A DNA stretch of 64,000 bases from Amoebidium appalachense (Eukaryota; Ichthyosporea). This document shows, one piece after another, positions 25,050-34,829 of the stretch (position 1 is the first letter of the stretch; each line of letters starts with the position of its first letter). The stretch lies in contig CAVNZM010000011.1 in assembly GCA_963693365.1 (NCBI GenBank), positions 5,518,001 through 5,582,000 on the forward strand. The letters run 5' to 3'. Under the pieces are notes generated by a model. That model searched no databases, was not told the origin of the DNA, and saw only the letters and a list, made by a program, of their open reading frames with translations. The translations under genes and the position numbers were made by a program.

Positions 25050-25691
25050 AGGACAGCGAAAAGAAGTGGCACATCATGCAGGTGCTGTGGGCGTGCAAGT
25101 CGTAAACATACACAAAACGCATTTATTCTCACATAAGGATTTACTGTACTGGCAAGACTTTCTCTGTCACAGTGGCAGTGTGCAAGGAGTTCACTGGTTT
25201 AAAGCAACCTACGTTCCAGCTGTATTGTGCACCCTTGTATATTTTGACAGCTAGCCATGCAAACCAGCCCAAACAAAATCCTCCTCTAGGTCATCTTGCA
25301 GAAGGCCACCTGTGCCATCGGAAAGGAAAACAGCACCAGCATGCATGAAAAAAAAAAAAAAAAAATGCTAGCCATCCAATCCTGCAGCCCAAACGAGCCA
25401 ATAGAAAGAAGCTGGTCAGGCAGTGAAACGTTATTAGAGGCGAGGTATCTAGCTGTGAAACAATCTGACAGGTACGTCGGAACTGCGAGCACGTGCACAA
25501 GGTACCCACAACCAGTCACAGCGTGTCTCTGACAAGAGCCCCGAGCACCGAAAGGGCACAGTAACCAACAGGGACTTGAGCACATCCAACATCTCGATCA
25601 CTGTATGGGTAGACACCATCACCAGGCCCTGCCAGTCCACCTCAACACCCCCCATGCATCCCTATTCACCACGCTACCTATTGCTCAACCG
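25050..25691. other. no gene recognised
   Basis: Unique DNA with a short A run at 25349-25365. Several short open frames occur on both strands, but none has convincing composition. Confidence 0.5.
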
Positions 25692-26255
25692 CTAGACATC
25701 CTTCGGCACGACGTCGTCAACAAGTTGCTGGTTGATCCCTGCAGCTCGGCAAGCGCATTCAAAGCTGATGCGTTGCTCTTCAGTGTGAAACACGCCGTCG
25801 GGATCGGGAATTGCTAAAACTTCAAGGAACTGGTGATGGTGCATGGACGAAAGCGCCATAAGGTTCTTGAAAGCGCTGATGACAATCTTGCGTCTCTCTT
25901 CGGTAGGGATAGCTTTGGCAACCTCGCCCAGAAATTCCCGACTACGGGCGAAGTCGGTTAGTGCCTCGGTTGTTGTAATTTTTTTTTGCGCTGCAGATTC
26001 TCCCTGGGTTCTCCGCATTCTCGCCCTCTGTTCATCAGCAATGACCTCGAGCACAAAACGCACCGAGAGCTTCTGCTCTTGCAACTTGGAGTTTCTCAGC
26101 TGGTTCTCGAGGGTGTTGACTCTGTCCTTCGCAGCCCTAACTTCATCCTTCGCAGCCACAACTTCATCCATCGCAGCCACAACTTCATCCTTCGCAGCCA
26201 ACGCCTGGCTAACAGCTGCGTCCCTTCTCGAAATACAACCGCCGCCAGAACTCAA
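25692..26255 (-). CDS. terminal exon, coiled-coil protein with 7-residue repeats (hypothetical)
   Basis: The frame is open from an acceptor (CCTTCATCAG on the minus strand) for 187 codons to a stop at 25692. There is no ATG at the start, so I read it as an exon. The N-terminal 60 residues form a coiled coil with a repeated AAKDEVV unit, encoded by 21-bp direct repeats at about 26136-26199. A charged helix follows (FVLEVIADEQRARMRR). The C-terminal half, about 100 residues, looks globular (RKIVISAFKNLMAL and similar) and includes a His triplet. I do not recognise the family; a host gene or a transposon-borne accessory gene are both possible. Confidence 0.55.
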   Translation of the reverse strand: MSSGGGCISRRDAAVSQALAAKDEVVAAMDEVVAAKDEVRAAKDRVNTLENQLRNSKLQEQKLSVRFVLEVIADEQRARMRRTQGESAAQKKITTTEALTDFARSREFLGEVAKAIPTEERRKIVISAFKNLMALSSMHHHQFLEVLAIPDPDGVFHTEEQRISFECACRAAGINQQLVDDVVPKDV

Positions 26256-27150
26256 CTGATGAAGGATCAGAGGTAGTCAGGGTACTAAGGGCACGTGTGC
26301 GCCATGAGGCCACAGTACTCACACTACTGATCGTGCATGCGGCGTGGCGCAAAAGAATGCGCGGTCGCATAAGCAAGGAGACGGCCATTCTTCCAAAGAT
26401 GTAGTTAGTGCTTTGAAAAGACTACCGTCGATCAGTTACACACTACTGTGGTGCCGGACATTGTAGATCGACCCCTCCAGAAACTCCGATCATATGGATA
26501 GATCCAGCTCAATAAAACATGTAAATGTGGGTGTGGTGGGGCGCAAATTGCATTTTTGGACAGGTCTCATCGAGTGCTTGGGGGCTACGCTTTGAGCGGC
26601 TGAAAAATCTTGAAAAATAAAAAGTTTTTCTAATAGTGAAAATTTTGACCCCGATGAGGGGTGCATATGACGTCATCGCTTTTTACCACATGCATATCTC
26701 GATACCCTCATAGTCGACCAAGCACTTTCTTTGCAGTTTTGGACTCGTCTCGACGAGACCTGTCGAGCCATACCACTGGCACTTGTCTGTGGCCTTTATT
26801 TCAGAAGCTCATTTTCACAAATTTCACTGATACACCATCTGAGTTGGTGGGTAGGGGTTTTCGGGAGGGGGCCCGGCAGGGTGGGTTAGTTGCTAGCAAA
26901 TGGTTACCCATAGCCTGTAGTTGTTGCCTTGTGCTAGAAGTGCCGCTCTTGGTTCCCCGCTCGGGACCAGGGGCGGCGTTAGTTTGAGTGAAGCATAACC
27001 ATGGGGCGTGTTAGCAATAGGACCAAACAATGCCGAACAGCGGCAAAGGCCCCCGTTAAGTTGAAGCGTTCTGCGGGAGAGCTTTCTGCAGAGCTCAGGC
27101 CTGGTAAACGTGTAGCCATGTGTGAGGGGGGCGAGGATGACGGGGGCAAG
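26256..27150. other. no gene recognised; dispersed-repeat fragment
   Basis: Unique-looking DNA. A TATGACGTCATCG block at 26666-26678, and the AT-rich text after it, recur in diverged form at 28343-28355, which suggests copies of an old dispersed repeat. Confidence 0.45.
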
Positions 27151-27195
27151 GGGCAATAAAGAACAAAGAAACATGCACAGACACTCACACACAAA

Positions 27196-27227
<32 letters not shown>

Positions 27228-27241
27228 TAGAAAGAGAAAGG

Positions 27242-27272
<31 letters not shown>

Positions 27273-27279
27273 AGAGAGG

Positions 27280-27328
<49 letters not shown>

Positions 27329-27343
27329 AGAGGGAGAGAGAGG

Positions 27344-27410
<67 letters not shown>

Positions 27411-27510
27411 GGGGGAGGAGGAGGGGAGAAAGAGAGTTGGAGATGGGGGAGAGGAGGAGGGGGGGGGGGGAGGGAGAGACACACGGAGAGGGGGGGGGGG
27501 GGGGAGAGGT

Positions 27511-27550
<40 letters not shown>

Positions 27551-27553
27551 TCT

Positions 27554-27586
<33 letters not shown>

Positions 27587-27660
27587 GGAGAGAGAGAGAG
27601 AGAGGAGTGTGTGGGAAAAGGGGGAGGGGAGGGGGGGGGGGGGGGGGGGGTGGACCCGGA
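27151..27660. repeat. (CA)n then long (GA)n/GGGA tract and poly-G
   Basis: Short CA block (27185-27212) followed by about 400 bases of GA repeats with GGGA variants and a final G run (27628-27650). Confidence 0.95.
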
Positions 27661-28695
27661 GAAGCTGAGAAACAATAGTTATTTTTTGCTTTTTTTTTTT
27701 TGTTCCCGAAACAAACTGGTCAATTAAACTTCTAGGGTAGGAGAAGGAGAGGGGGAGAGGGGAGAGGGGGGGGGGGGGGAGAGGGGAGGGAGGGGGGGAG
27801 GGGGGAGGGGGGGGGAGGGGGGCAGTCAATGGAGGAAAGAACTTACGCAATGAGCCAGACGCACTCTGTCGGAGTTGGGGGTAGCCGGGTCATATGAGAG
27901 ATAGAAAAAGATGTTTTCATACTTCAACTCTGTTTGATTTTTTTTTTGAAAGACTCGAACTTCACACTGCAGCCGTGTCCATAACACTTGCTTCCACCCC
28001 GTGCGCATATTTTGATCTGCAACTTGCAGTCTCTTTGCATGAACGTGTAATCTGGGTTGTCTGAAGTGAGACGGCGGGGTCTCGTTATGTCCTCATAGAG
28101 AACCATGGTTGCGTGCAGACAAGCCGTGTCCGAGTAACAGGCTCCGAGAACGTTGATTACCGACACGAACAGTTCTGAGAAGCTGCCAGCACTGCAACGC
28201 CCGATACATGGACGCCAAGAAACTGCACTTAATTAGCTTAAATTTTGCGCAAACTTTGCGCAAACAACTAATTACGCGCTAATTACGCGTTAATTATTAC
28301 AAATAAACACTAATTACTCATTAATTAAGGGTTTGAGGGGCCTATGACGTCATCGTTTTTTCATAATAGAAATATCGCGAAAAAAAAGGTATGGGCGTGA
28401 TCCTCTCGTCGAGAGGACCTCTAAACTGCTTTCGCCTTCACGGTATCGCGATCGGGGGGCCAGATATCTATAGGGTGCCATCTACGATGTCCGGCACCAT
28501 ACAATGGGCGGGTCAACGTTAGCACTAAATGTGGCTGCGTCATCGGATTCGAGGCAATCCGATCTTATTACCAATAAAAGCCGATGCGATCGCGGTTGTC
28601 CAATCAAGAAGTCCCAATCCCGTAATTTTGGACTGCTCCCCCTAGTTGAACAGTTTGGGGGGACTGGTGTAAGGGTTTTTCGGGTCGGGCCGAAG
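27661..28695. other. no gene recognised
   Basis: G/GA-rich tract at 27735-27820, then unique DNA. An AT-rich segment at 28225-28330 carries repeated TAATTA/GCGCAAAC motifs. No coding sequence is supported. Confidence 0.5.
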
Positions 28696-28710
28696 GCCCT
28701 ATTGGGCCGC

Positions 28711-28897
28711 CAGGCCCGGGGGCCCCGGGGACCGGGGGCCCCCCCACCCAGGGAGGCCCGGGGGCCCCGGGGACCGGGGGCCCCCCCCACCCACGGAGGC
28801 CCGGGGGGCCACGGGGGCCCGGCGTTAGTTTACCGGGGGGCCACGGGGGCCCGGCGTTAGTTTACCGGGGGGCCACGGGGGGCCCGGCGTTAGTTTA
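28711..28897. repeat. GC-rich tandem repeats (two families)
   Basis: Two copies of a 40-43 bp unit rich in GGGGCCCCGGGG (28711-28793), then three copies of a 32-33 bp unit that begins CCGGGGGGCCACGG and ends GGCGTTAGTTTA (28801-28832, 28833-28864, 28865-28897). The second family copies the 3' end of the neighbouring viral gene on the minus strand, including its stop codon. Confidence 0.9.
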
Positions 28898-28919
28898 CTA
28901 CTAACGCCGGGCCCCCGTG
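28874..28919 (-). terminator. 19-bp hairpin overlapping the stop codon of the VLTF3-like gene
   Basis: Left arm 28874-28893 and right arm 28901-28919 are complementary (19 bp with one bulged G) around the 7-base loop TTTACTA. On the minus strand the first arm encodes the last residues of the VLTF3-like protein and its TAG. Hairpins at 3' ends are known to define transcript ends in mimivirus-type viruses; this role here is inference. Confidence 0.55.
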
Positions 28920-29696
28920 CTTTTGACGGCAGGCACCAGCCTGGCCACCACCTCTGCGTCCATGCCACTCACTAACCCTACCATTTTCACCAGTAGGAAG
29001 GGGTACCCCACAAAGTTCTTCCTTGCCTCGTCCTTGTACCGGCGGTGCCACGACAAGGAAAACTTAAACATGCCCGTCAGCAACTCCAACTACTCGCACG
29101 TGAACCTAGGGAGGGGGTGCCCGTACAGCCTGTTCATGATATAAGGTACGTGCACGTAGTGCCGTGTGAGCTTGTTCTGCCTCAACACCCTCCTTGCCTG
29201 GTCTGCACTCTCTCTGTGTTGCACGCCCCTGAATGCTGCCACCACCCCCTCCTGCATGTCCCCCCATAGACGCATTCAGCCCTTGCACCGACTGCAGCAG
29301 CTGCTTGAAGTGGTTAATGTGTCTGTACGGCTGAGACCTCTTTCTGTCCCAGAAGGCCGTGCATCCCTCGTACGTCTTCCTCCCCTCACCGTCACTCCCC
29401 TCCCACCCCCTCCCGTCGTACACCCGGTCCTCCTCCTCCTCCTCCCCCTCCCCCCTCCCTCCCCCCTCCTCGTACACGTACTCCTGGTCCCCTCCGTCGT
29501 GCTCGTATTCGTCGTGTTCCCCCGTGCACGTCTCCCTCTCCTTGCAGGATGCCCACCAACATGCACACGGTGGCTGTGGTTTTGGTTGTGTGGTGGTGGT
29601 GTTGCAGTACATGTCATAGAGGAAGGGGCACAAGTCTAGCAGCTTCTCAGGGTCTGTGGTGTCGGCCATCATACTTAGCAGTGTGTCCTCGTCCAT
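28901..29696 (-). pseudogene. VLTF3-like viral late transcription factor, broken
   Basis: This is a minus-strand gene starting at ATG 29696-29694, just after an AT-rich leader. The N-terminal half is acidic and of low complexity (Glu/Gly-rich, about residues 55-110). The C-terminal half matches the poxvirus late transcription factor 3 family of large DNA viruses and Polinton-like viruses: the helix YRHINHFKQLLQSVQG, the block HYVHVPYIMNRLYGHPLPRF, then ELLTGMFKFSLSWHRRYKDE and NFVGYPFLLVKMV. VLTF3 proteins switch on late (virion) genes. There are two breaks: a frameshift near 29265-29283, at or beside a run of six G, and an in-frame TAG near 29090 where the family usually has Glu. Both indicate an endogenous, decayed copy. 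The family call rests on recalled motifs and was not searched. Confidence 0.7.
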
Positions 29697-29796
29697 TTTA
29701 ATTTTAATTTTTAAGTTACGTGTGTGTGTGTGTGTGTGTGTGTGGTCTACGGGTGTTGCAAAAAGTGAAGTGTTTGTGTACATGTGTGTGCGCCTT

Positions 29797-30057
29797 TTAT
29801 ATGTTTTGGTGCCTGCTCTTTCTGGCAAGCCTCCCACCCTTGTATGCATGTACGGTGGTGGGGTTGGTGTTGTTTCTACCTGTGCCTGCATGTGGTGGTC
29901 TGCTGAACGACACGTTTGTGTTTGTGTTTGCATTAAGTCCTGATTTTAATGGCTGTTGCCCCTCGTGCACACGGTGCACATGGTGTATACCTAAAAACAC
30001 ACTCTTTTTCTTTAAGTTCTTCTTCTGACCCCCCTGCCCGTGCACATGGTACCCCAT
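29797..30057 (-). CDS. small basic protein between viral genes (hypothetical)
   Basis: An 86-codon frame opens with ATG (30057) on the minus strand, between the viral polymerase fragment and the VLTF3-like gene and in the same orientation. The product is His/Lys/Asn-rich and basic (QGGQKKNLKKKSVFLG near the start, RLARKSRHQN at the end). Viral DNA-binding or virion proteins can look like this, but no family is recognised and it may be chance. Confidence 0.3.
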   Translation of the reverse strand: MGYHVHGQGGQKKNLKKKSVFLGIHHVHRVHEGQQPLKSGLNANTNTNVSFSRPPHAGTGRNNTNPTTVHAYKGGRLARKSRHQNI

Positions 30058-30133
30058 TTTTCTATCTTTCAAAGCTAAGTTAACAGACACCTCATATAAT
30101 TTTCAAATTTACTCTAATGTAACTTCAGGTGCT

Positions 30134-30138
30134 TAGAC
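30134..30138 (+). repeat. target-site duplication TAGAC (left)
   Basis: TAGAC precedes the first LTR (TGTCGAAC) and recurs at 38703-38707 immediately after the last LTR, so the whole tandem Copia array entered as, or now behaves as, one insertion. Confidence 0.8.
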
Positions 30139-30443
30139 TGTCGAACAGGATAGCCATCCGGTATGCCCTGCGTTAGCGTAGCACTAGTGATCGGGAATAT
30201 TCGAGATATTCGGGATAAACTGGTGGATAGGTTCACGATAGATCAGGATAGATCTAGAGGAGTCTAGAAGATTCTGTTGGAGTGTTCTGATTGGTAGCGA
30301 CTAGATCCATAGCGGCGGGTAGACCAATCGGGAATAGTATGTAACATTCCAGTGAGCCAGACCACAAGTATATAAAGGTCCCGGTGGGCCAGTCAATGTA
30401 AGTCAGCAAATAATAAAGTCTCACAGAGAAACCTCTAAGTTAC
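30139..30443 (+). repeat. Copia LTR 1 (5')
   Basis: 305 bp, starts TGTCGAACAGG and ends TCTAAGTTAC. It holds a TATA box (GTATATAAAGG) at about 30369-30379 and an AATAAAG signal near 30412. The LTR is followed directly by the primer-binding site. Confidence 0.9.
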
Positions 30444-30457
30444 GGTTATGGGCCCAG
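30444..30457 (+). promoter_or_regulatory. primer-binding site (half-tRNA iMet type)
   Basis: GGTTATGGGCCCAG directly follows the LTR. From known initiator tRNA-Met sequence, it is complementary to the anticodon stem-loop region (GGGCCCAUAACC, anticodon CAU), the site used by Drosophila Copia, rather than the usual tRNA 3' end. Confidence 0.8.
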
Positions 30458-30491
30458 TGCAACGCTACGATCAAGCGACTGTTGAGACAAG

Positions 30492-33107
30492 ATGGGAAGA
30501 GCAAAATGTCCAGTTCCCATGTATGAAGGAGAAGGCAAGGGCAAAATCTCCTACTCAATGTGGGCCATGCGCATGAAGTGCTTCCTCGAGGGCGAGGAAT
30601 TATGGTACACGATTGAAGACGTGGCTCCTGAAGTGATACTATGAGAGGACGGCGAACTGGTGGAGCAACCTCCGGTGGAGATCGACCCCTTGGACCAGAA
30701 GAAGGCGACTTCCTACCTGGTCGAGACACTAGGTGATGTACCTGCAAGCCTGTGTCGGCGAGCTATTGCCGTAGGAAATCCCAAGGACATATGGGATACG
30801 GCAGCATCATACGCTGCGCGCAACACAGATGAGCACAAGAGAATGTTGATTCAACAGTTCTGGCGTGCTGATATGATGCCGACGGAAAGCGTGCTGGAGT
30901 ATGCGGCCCGTCTGGAGTGCATTGTGCAGGATCTTCTTCATATCGACCCCAATGGAGTTAGTGAGGACATGGTTGCCGAGAAATTCCTGGACGGTGTAGG
31001 CGCTGACGACCGATTCCGCACCGACGTTAGGACCATTCAAGCTTTACCAGCAGCTGAGAAGACAATGGAAAAGATAATCGCCAAGCTGCGTGGTTTTGAG
31101 GAGAACGAGGCTGCAAGGGAGCAGCAGCGGGTGATGATGACCAGCACCCAAGGGCGCGGCGGTACGCCACGACAGGACACCGGCAAGCCGCGCGTGACTG
31201 ACATATCCAAGGTGGAGTGTTACAAATGTCACAAGTTTGGGCACTACAAGTCACAGTGTCCAAAGAAGAAGAAGGGCGGCAATCGCGGCGACAAGGCGAA
31301 GCAGAACGGAGCTTCCAAGGAGATACTCGCCATGGCGGTAAACAGCGGACTCCCTTCTTCAACTGAGTGGTATTGGGACTGCGGCGCAACCTCCCATGTC
31401 ACATGCCGAAAGGACTGGATGGAAGACTTCCGCTCGATCACACCCAAACCCGTCGCTCTGGGTAACCCCCCGGGTGTGATGGCGCTAGGAATAGGCGTCG
31501 TAAGATTAACAAGTGAGTTCCAGGGCAACAGCATGACATTTAGACTGCAGAATGTGCTGTACGTGCCAGCATTTGGAACTAACGTGATGTCGGCTTCAAG
31601 CGCCGGCAAGCACGGGTTAAGAGGCATCACCGACGGTCGACAGTGTACGATTGAGAGTGCCACAGATGGCCAAGTTGTGGCCCGTGGGGTAGTGGAGGGA
31701 GGCCTGTATCGTCTCCTAGTGAAACCCGTATGTGAGAGCGTGAACATGGTGACCACTGCAGTCGGCAGCAGTGGGGGTAACACCGTGTGTGAGCCGGTAA
31801 AGGGCAGCGCCAGTTTATGGCACCGGCGGTTTGGTCATGTGGCAATAAACACGCTACAGAAGATGGTTAAAGAAAACATCGTCGAGGGTCTGTGCATCGA
31901 CTGCAAACCCCAGGATGACGGTGTGTGCGAGGGATGCGCGAGAGGGAAGCAAGCCCGGCTCTCTTTCAGTAAGCTACCCCGCAAGACAGCGCCAGCGAAG
32001 CTCGACAGAGTTCATTCTGATGTGGCAGGACCGTTCAACAAGGAGTCGCTGCAAGGTTCCAAGTATTATGTCACCTTCATCGACGACAAGACAAGGTTCA
32101 CTACGGTGTACTTCATGAAACATAAATCCCAAGTGCATACTTACTTCAAGAAGTACAAGGCACACGTAGAGAAGCAACACGGTGCCAGCATCAAGATTCT
32201 GCGTTCCGACAACGGGGGTGAGTACACCTCCACTGAGTTCAAGTCGTTCCTGGAAGCATGCGGCATTGAACATGAGGCGACAGTCCCTTACACACCAGAG
32301 CAGAATGGTGTAGCAGAGAGGGCTAACAGGACCATTGTCGAGACGGCGCGCTGCATGCTGCAGTCAGCAGGCATGAGTATGGGGTTCTGGCAGCTGGCAG
32401 TACAGGCAGCTGTGTACATCAAGAACCTGACGCCAACCACAGTACTGGGTGGCATGACACCTTGGGAGGCATGGTATGGAGAGAAGCCCGATGTTAGCCA
32501 TCTACGTGTATTTGGTAGCAAGGCATTTGTCCATGTGCCGAAGGACGAGCGCAGGAAGCTAGACGCCAAGAGTCGGGAGTGTAAATTCGTCGGCTACACA
32601 GGTGACAGCAAGACGTACTTGTTGTGGGACACCGAGGCGCGCAAGACTATCGTCGGGCGAGATGTGGTGATCGATGAATCATGCACCCCAAAGGCCGGTA
32701 TTCCGGTGGTGCAAGATGAGCCAATGGAATTGCTGATGCATAAGCCAATCGGAAATCAGCAGAGCATGGAATCGAGGAATCCAATCAGCGTCAAGAAGCA
32801 ACATTCCTTTCGGAAGCCTGCAATCGGCACTGACAGTGGATATGATTCAGATGCTATCGGCGACGGCGCGGGCGAGGACAGCGGCGATTCGGACGCGGCA
32901 GGGTCAGGAGACGAGGAAGATAGTGCAGAGTTGCAGGTTGCAACCAGAAGTGCCTATCCGTCCATGACTACAAGGCGCGGTGGGACCTACGGCATCAACG
33001 CAGGTGTAGTAGAGTACCGCGACAGTATCAGCATGGCAATTGAGAGTGCTGATAGCAATGAGGATGACCCTGTGACACTGGAAGAAGCAATCTCCAGGCC
33101 AGCATCA
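30492..33107 (+). CDS. Copia gag-protease-integrase polyprotein, unit 1 (RT deleted)
   Basis: ATG at 30492 opens a Gag start typical of Copia (FxGEGKGKISYSMWAMRMKC-like region, then EELWYTIED). The frame is interrupted by TGA at 30642-30644 and then stays open. It contains a gag helix region, a CCHC knuckle CYKCHKFGHYKSQC, a protease motif WYWDCGATSHVT (DCG in place of the usual D-S/T-G), the integrase zinc site (HRRFGH...CEGCARGK) and the DDE core: D in RVHSDVAGPF, D in LRSDNGGEYT, E in QNGVAERANR. A FVGYTGDSKTYLLWD block and an acidic linker follow. The frame reaches LEEAISRP, where RT normally begins, and then meets the deletion junction and the nested TRIM. RT and most of RNase H are absent, so the unit is non-autonomous. 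Confidence 0.9.
33103..33107 (+). repeat. target-site duplication CATCA (left)
   Basis: CATCA lies on both sides of the nested element (33103-33107 and 34830-34834). Unit 2 holds a single CATCA at the same place, which shows the empty site. Confidence 0.9.
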
Positions 33108-33537
33108 TGTTGGAGTGCAGACTTACGCTCACTCCACAATATGTGTATGTTAGCTTTACAATTGGTTCCGTGTACACAGACACACGCTGACACTCGATCA
33201 CCACATGCACATCTGCATAGTTGAGGAATGTTGCCAATTGTGTTTTGACTGCAAACGATTGGTTCACTGGTCCCAGAGATCTCTAAATGAAAGTAACCAA
33301 TCCGATTAGCACCTGGCATCCGGATTACATTCCAGACTGCTGCCCCACGGGTATATAAGCCACGTCTCTGCCAGGTGCAGTCATGGAGTTAAGTCATGGA
33401 GTTCAGACATGGAGTTCAGTCATGGAGTTCAGTCATGGAGTTCAGTCATGGAGTTAACACACTGAAAGCAGTAAAAAACGGGTCAGCGCCCAAGCGCGCC
33501 ACGACGACCCTAGTCACAGCGGACTCTACTTCCAACA
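33108..33537 (+). repeat. TRIM LTR a
   Basis: 430 bp, TGTTGG...CCAACA. TATA box GGTATATAAG near 33349. It is followed by six copies of a 13-bp repeat (GTCATGGAGTTCA type) and by an A-run. Confidence 0.9.
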
Positions 33538-33538
33538 G

Positions 33539-33552
33539 GGTTATGGGCCCAG
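33539..33552 (+). promoter_or_regulatory. TRIM primer-binding site 1
   Basis: GGTTATGGGCCCAG one base after LTR a, identical to the Copia site at 30444-30457. A second copy follows LTR b at 34005-34018. Confidence 0.8.
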
Positions 33553-33592
33553 ACACGACACCGCGGCCTCTAACTTCACGTCCCCTACGACG

Positions 33593-34003
33593 GCAGACTT
33601 ACGCTCACTCCACAATATGTGTATGTTAGCTTTACAATTGGTTCCGTGTACACAGACACACGCTGACACTCGATCACCACATGCACATCTGCATAGTTGA
33701 GGAATGTTGCCAATTGTGTTTTGACTGCAAACGATTGGTTCACTGGTCCCAGAGATCTCTAAATGAAAGTAACCAATCCGATTAGCACCTGGCATCCGGA
33801 TTACATTCCAGACTGCTGCCCCACGGGTATATAAGCCACGTCTCTGCCAGGTGCAGACATGGAGTAAAGACATGGAGTTAAGTCATGGAGTTAAGTCATG
33901 GAGTTCAGTCATGGAGTTAACACACTGAAAGCAGTAAAAAAAAACGGGTCAGCGCCCAAGCGCGCCACGACGACCCTAGTCACAGCGGACTCTACTTCCA
34001 ACA
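33593..34003 (+). repeat. TRIM LTR b (5' truncated)
   Basis: Matches LTR a from its 10th base on but lacks the first bases. It joins internal sequence directly at CTACGACG|GCAGACTT, so an internal deletion removed the rest of the first internal domain. It has five 13-bp units. Confidence 0.85.
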
Positions 34004-34004
34004 G

Positions 34005-34018
34005 GGTTATGGGCCCAG
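34005..34018 (+). promoter_or_regulatory. TRIM primer-binding site 2
   Basis: GGTTATGGGCCCAG after LTR b; see 33539-33552. Confidence 0.8.
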
Positions 34019-34308
34019 ACACGACACCGCGGCCTCTAACTTCACGTCCCCTACGACGCCTTGAACGGAGGAGCCCAGAAACCGACTTCTAGGCTGTACC
34101 CTACACCCGCGAGCGTATTTCCGTGAAGTAGAGACTTTCGCTTCCACAAACTCCATCCGCAGCAGCCTGCGACATCAACGTCAAGTATTCCACTTCATTG
34201 GCGGGGCACGCACCACAGTGGAATGCACACCCCGGTCTACCCTGCAAGCAGCCACACTCACTCTCTCTTCTCTACAGTGGTGTGTACACTTCTCCAATTG
34301 GGTAGGGG

Positions 34309-34829
34309 TGTTGGAGTGCAGACTTACGCTCACTCCACAATATGTGTATGTTAGCTTTACAATTGGTTCCGTGTACACAGACACACGCTGACACTCGATC
34401 ACCACATGCACATCTGCATAGTTGAGGAATGTTGCCAATTGTGTTTTGACTGCAAACGATTGGTTCACTGGTCCCAGAGATCTCTAAATGAAAGTAACCA
34501 ATCCGATTAGCACCTGGCATCCGGATTACATTCCAGACTGCTGCCCCACGGGTATATAAGCCACGTCTCTGCCAGGTGCAGACATGGAGTTCAGACATGG
34601 AGTTCAGTCATGGAGTTAAGTCATGGAGTTAAGTCATGGAGTTCAGTCATGGAGTTCAGTCATGGAGTTCAGTCATGGAGTTCAGTCATGGAGTTCAGTC
34701 ATGGAGTTAAGTCATGGAGTTAAGTCATGGAGTTCAGTCATGGAGTTAACACACTGAAAGCAGTAAAAAACGGGTCAGCGCCCAAGCGCGCCACGACGAC
34801 CCTAGTCACAGCGGACTCTACTTCCAACA
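34309..34829 (+). repeat. TRIM LTR c with expanded 13-bp minisatellite
   Basis: 521 bp, 91 bp longer than LTR a. The difference is exactly seven extra 13-bp units: thirteen copies at 34581-34749 against six in LTR a. Each unit holds an ATG just downstream of the TATA box. Confidence 0.9.

Larger units (their letters stand above)
33108..34829 (+). mobile_element. nested TRIM-like LTR element with three LTRs
   Basis: The 1722-bp insertion starts TGTTGG and ends CCAACA. It is LTR (33108-33537), short internal piece, 5'-truncated LTR (33593-34003), full 306-bp internal region, LTR (34309-34829). Both internal pieces start with the same primer-binding site as the host Copia element. The internal region has no coding capacity, and a purine tract (TGGGTAGGGG) precedes the last LTR. 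Together with the 5-bp target duplication this marks a terminal-repeat retrotransposon in miniature, present here as a tandem array. Confidence 0.85.

Noticed and set aside
26893-27850. Ser-Leu and Arg-Glu rich open frames on both strands
   Set aside because: They translate (GA)n/(CT)n repeats.
29106-29933. A 275-codon minus ORF starting upstream of 29696
   Set aside because: The first ~80 codons translate (CA)n and leader sequence, and the last part is out of frame after the frameshift near 29270. The real start is the ATG at 29696.
31244-31783. Minus-strand ORFs opposite Copia pol (also 36237-36830)
   Set aside because: Antisense shadows of a well-supported coding frame.
33396-33629. Short ORFs of repeated Met-Glu-Phe-Ser-His (also 33898-34092)
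   Set aside because: They translate the 13-bp LTR minisatellite; 13 is not a multiple of three, so no stable repeat protein results.
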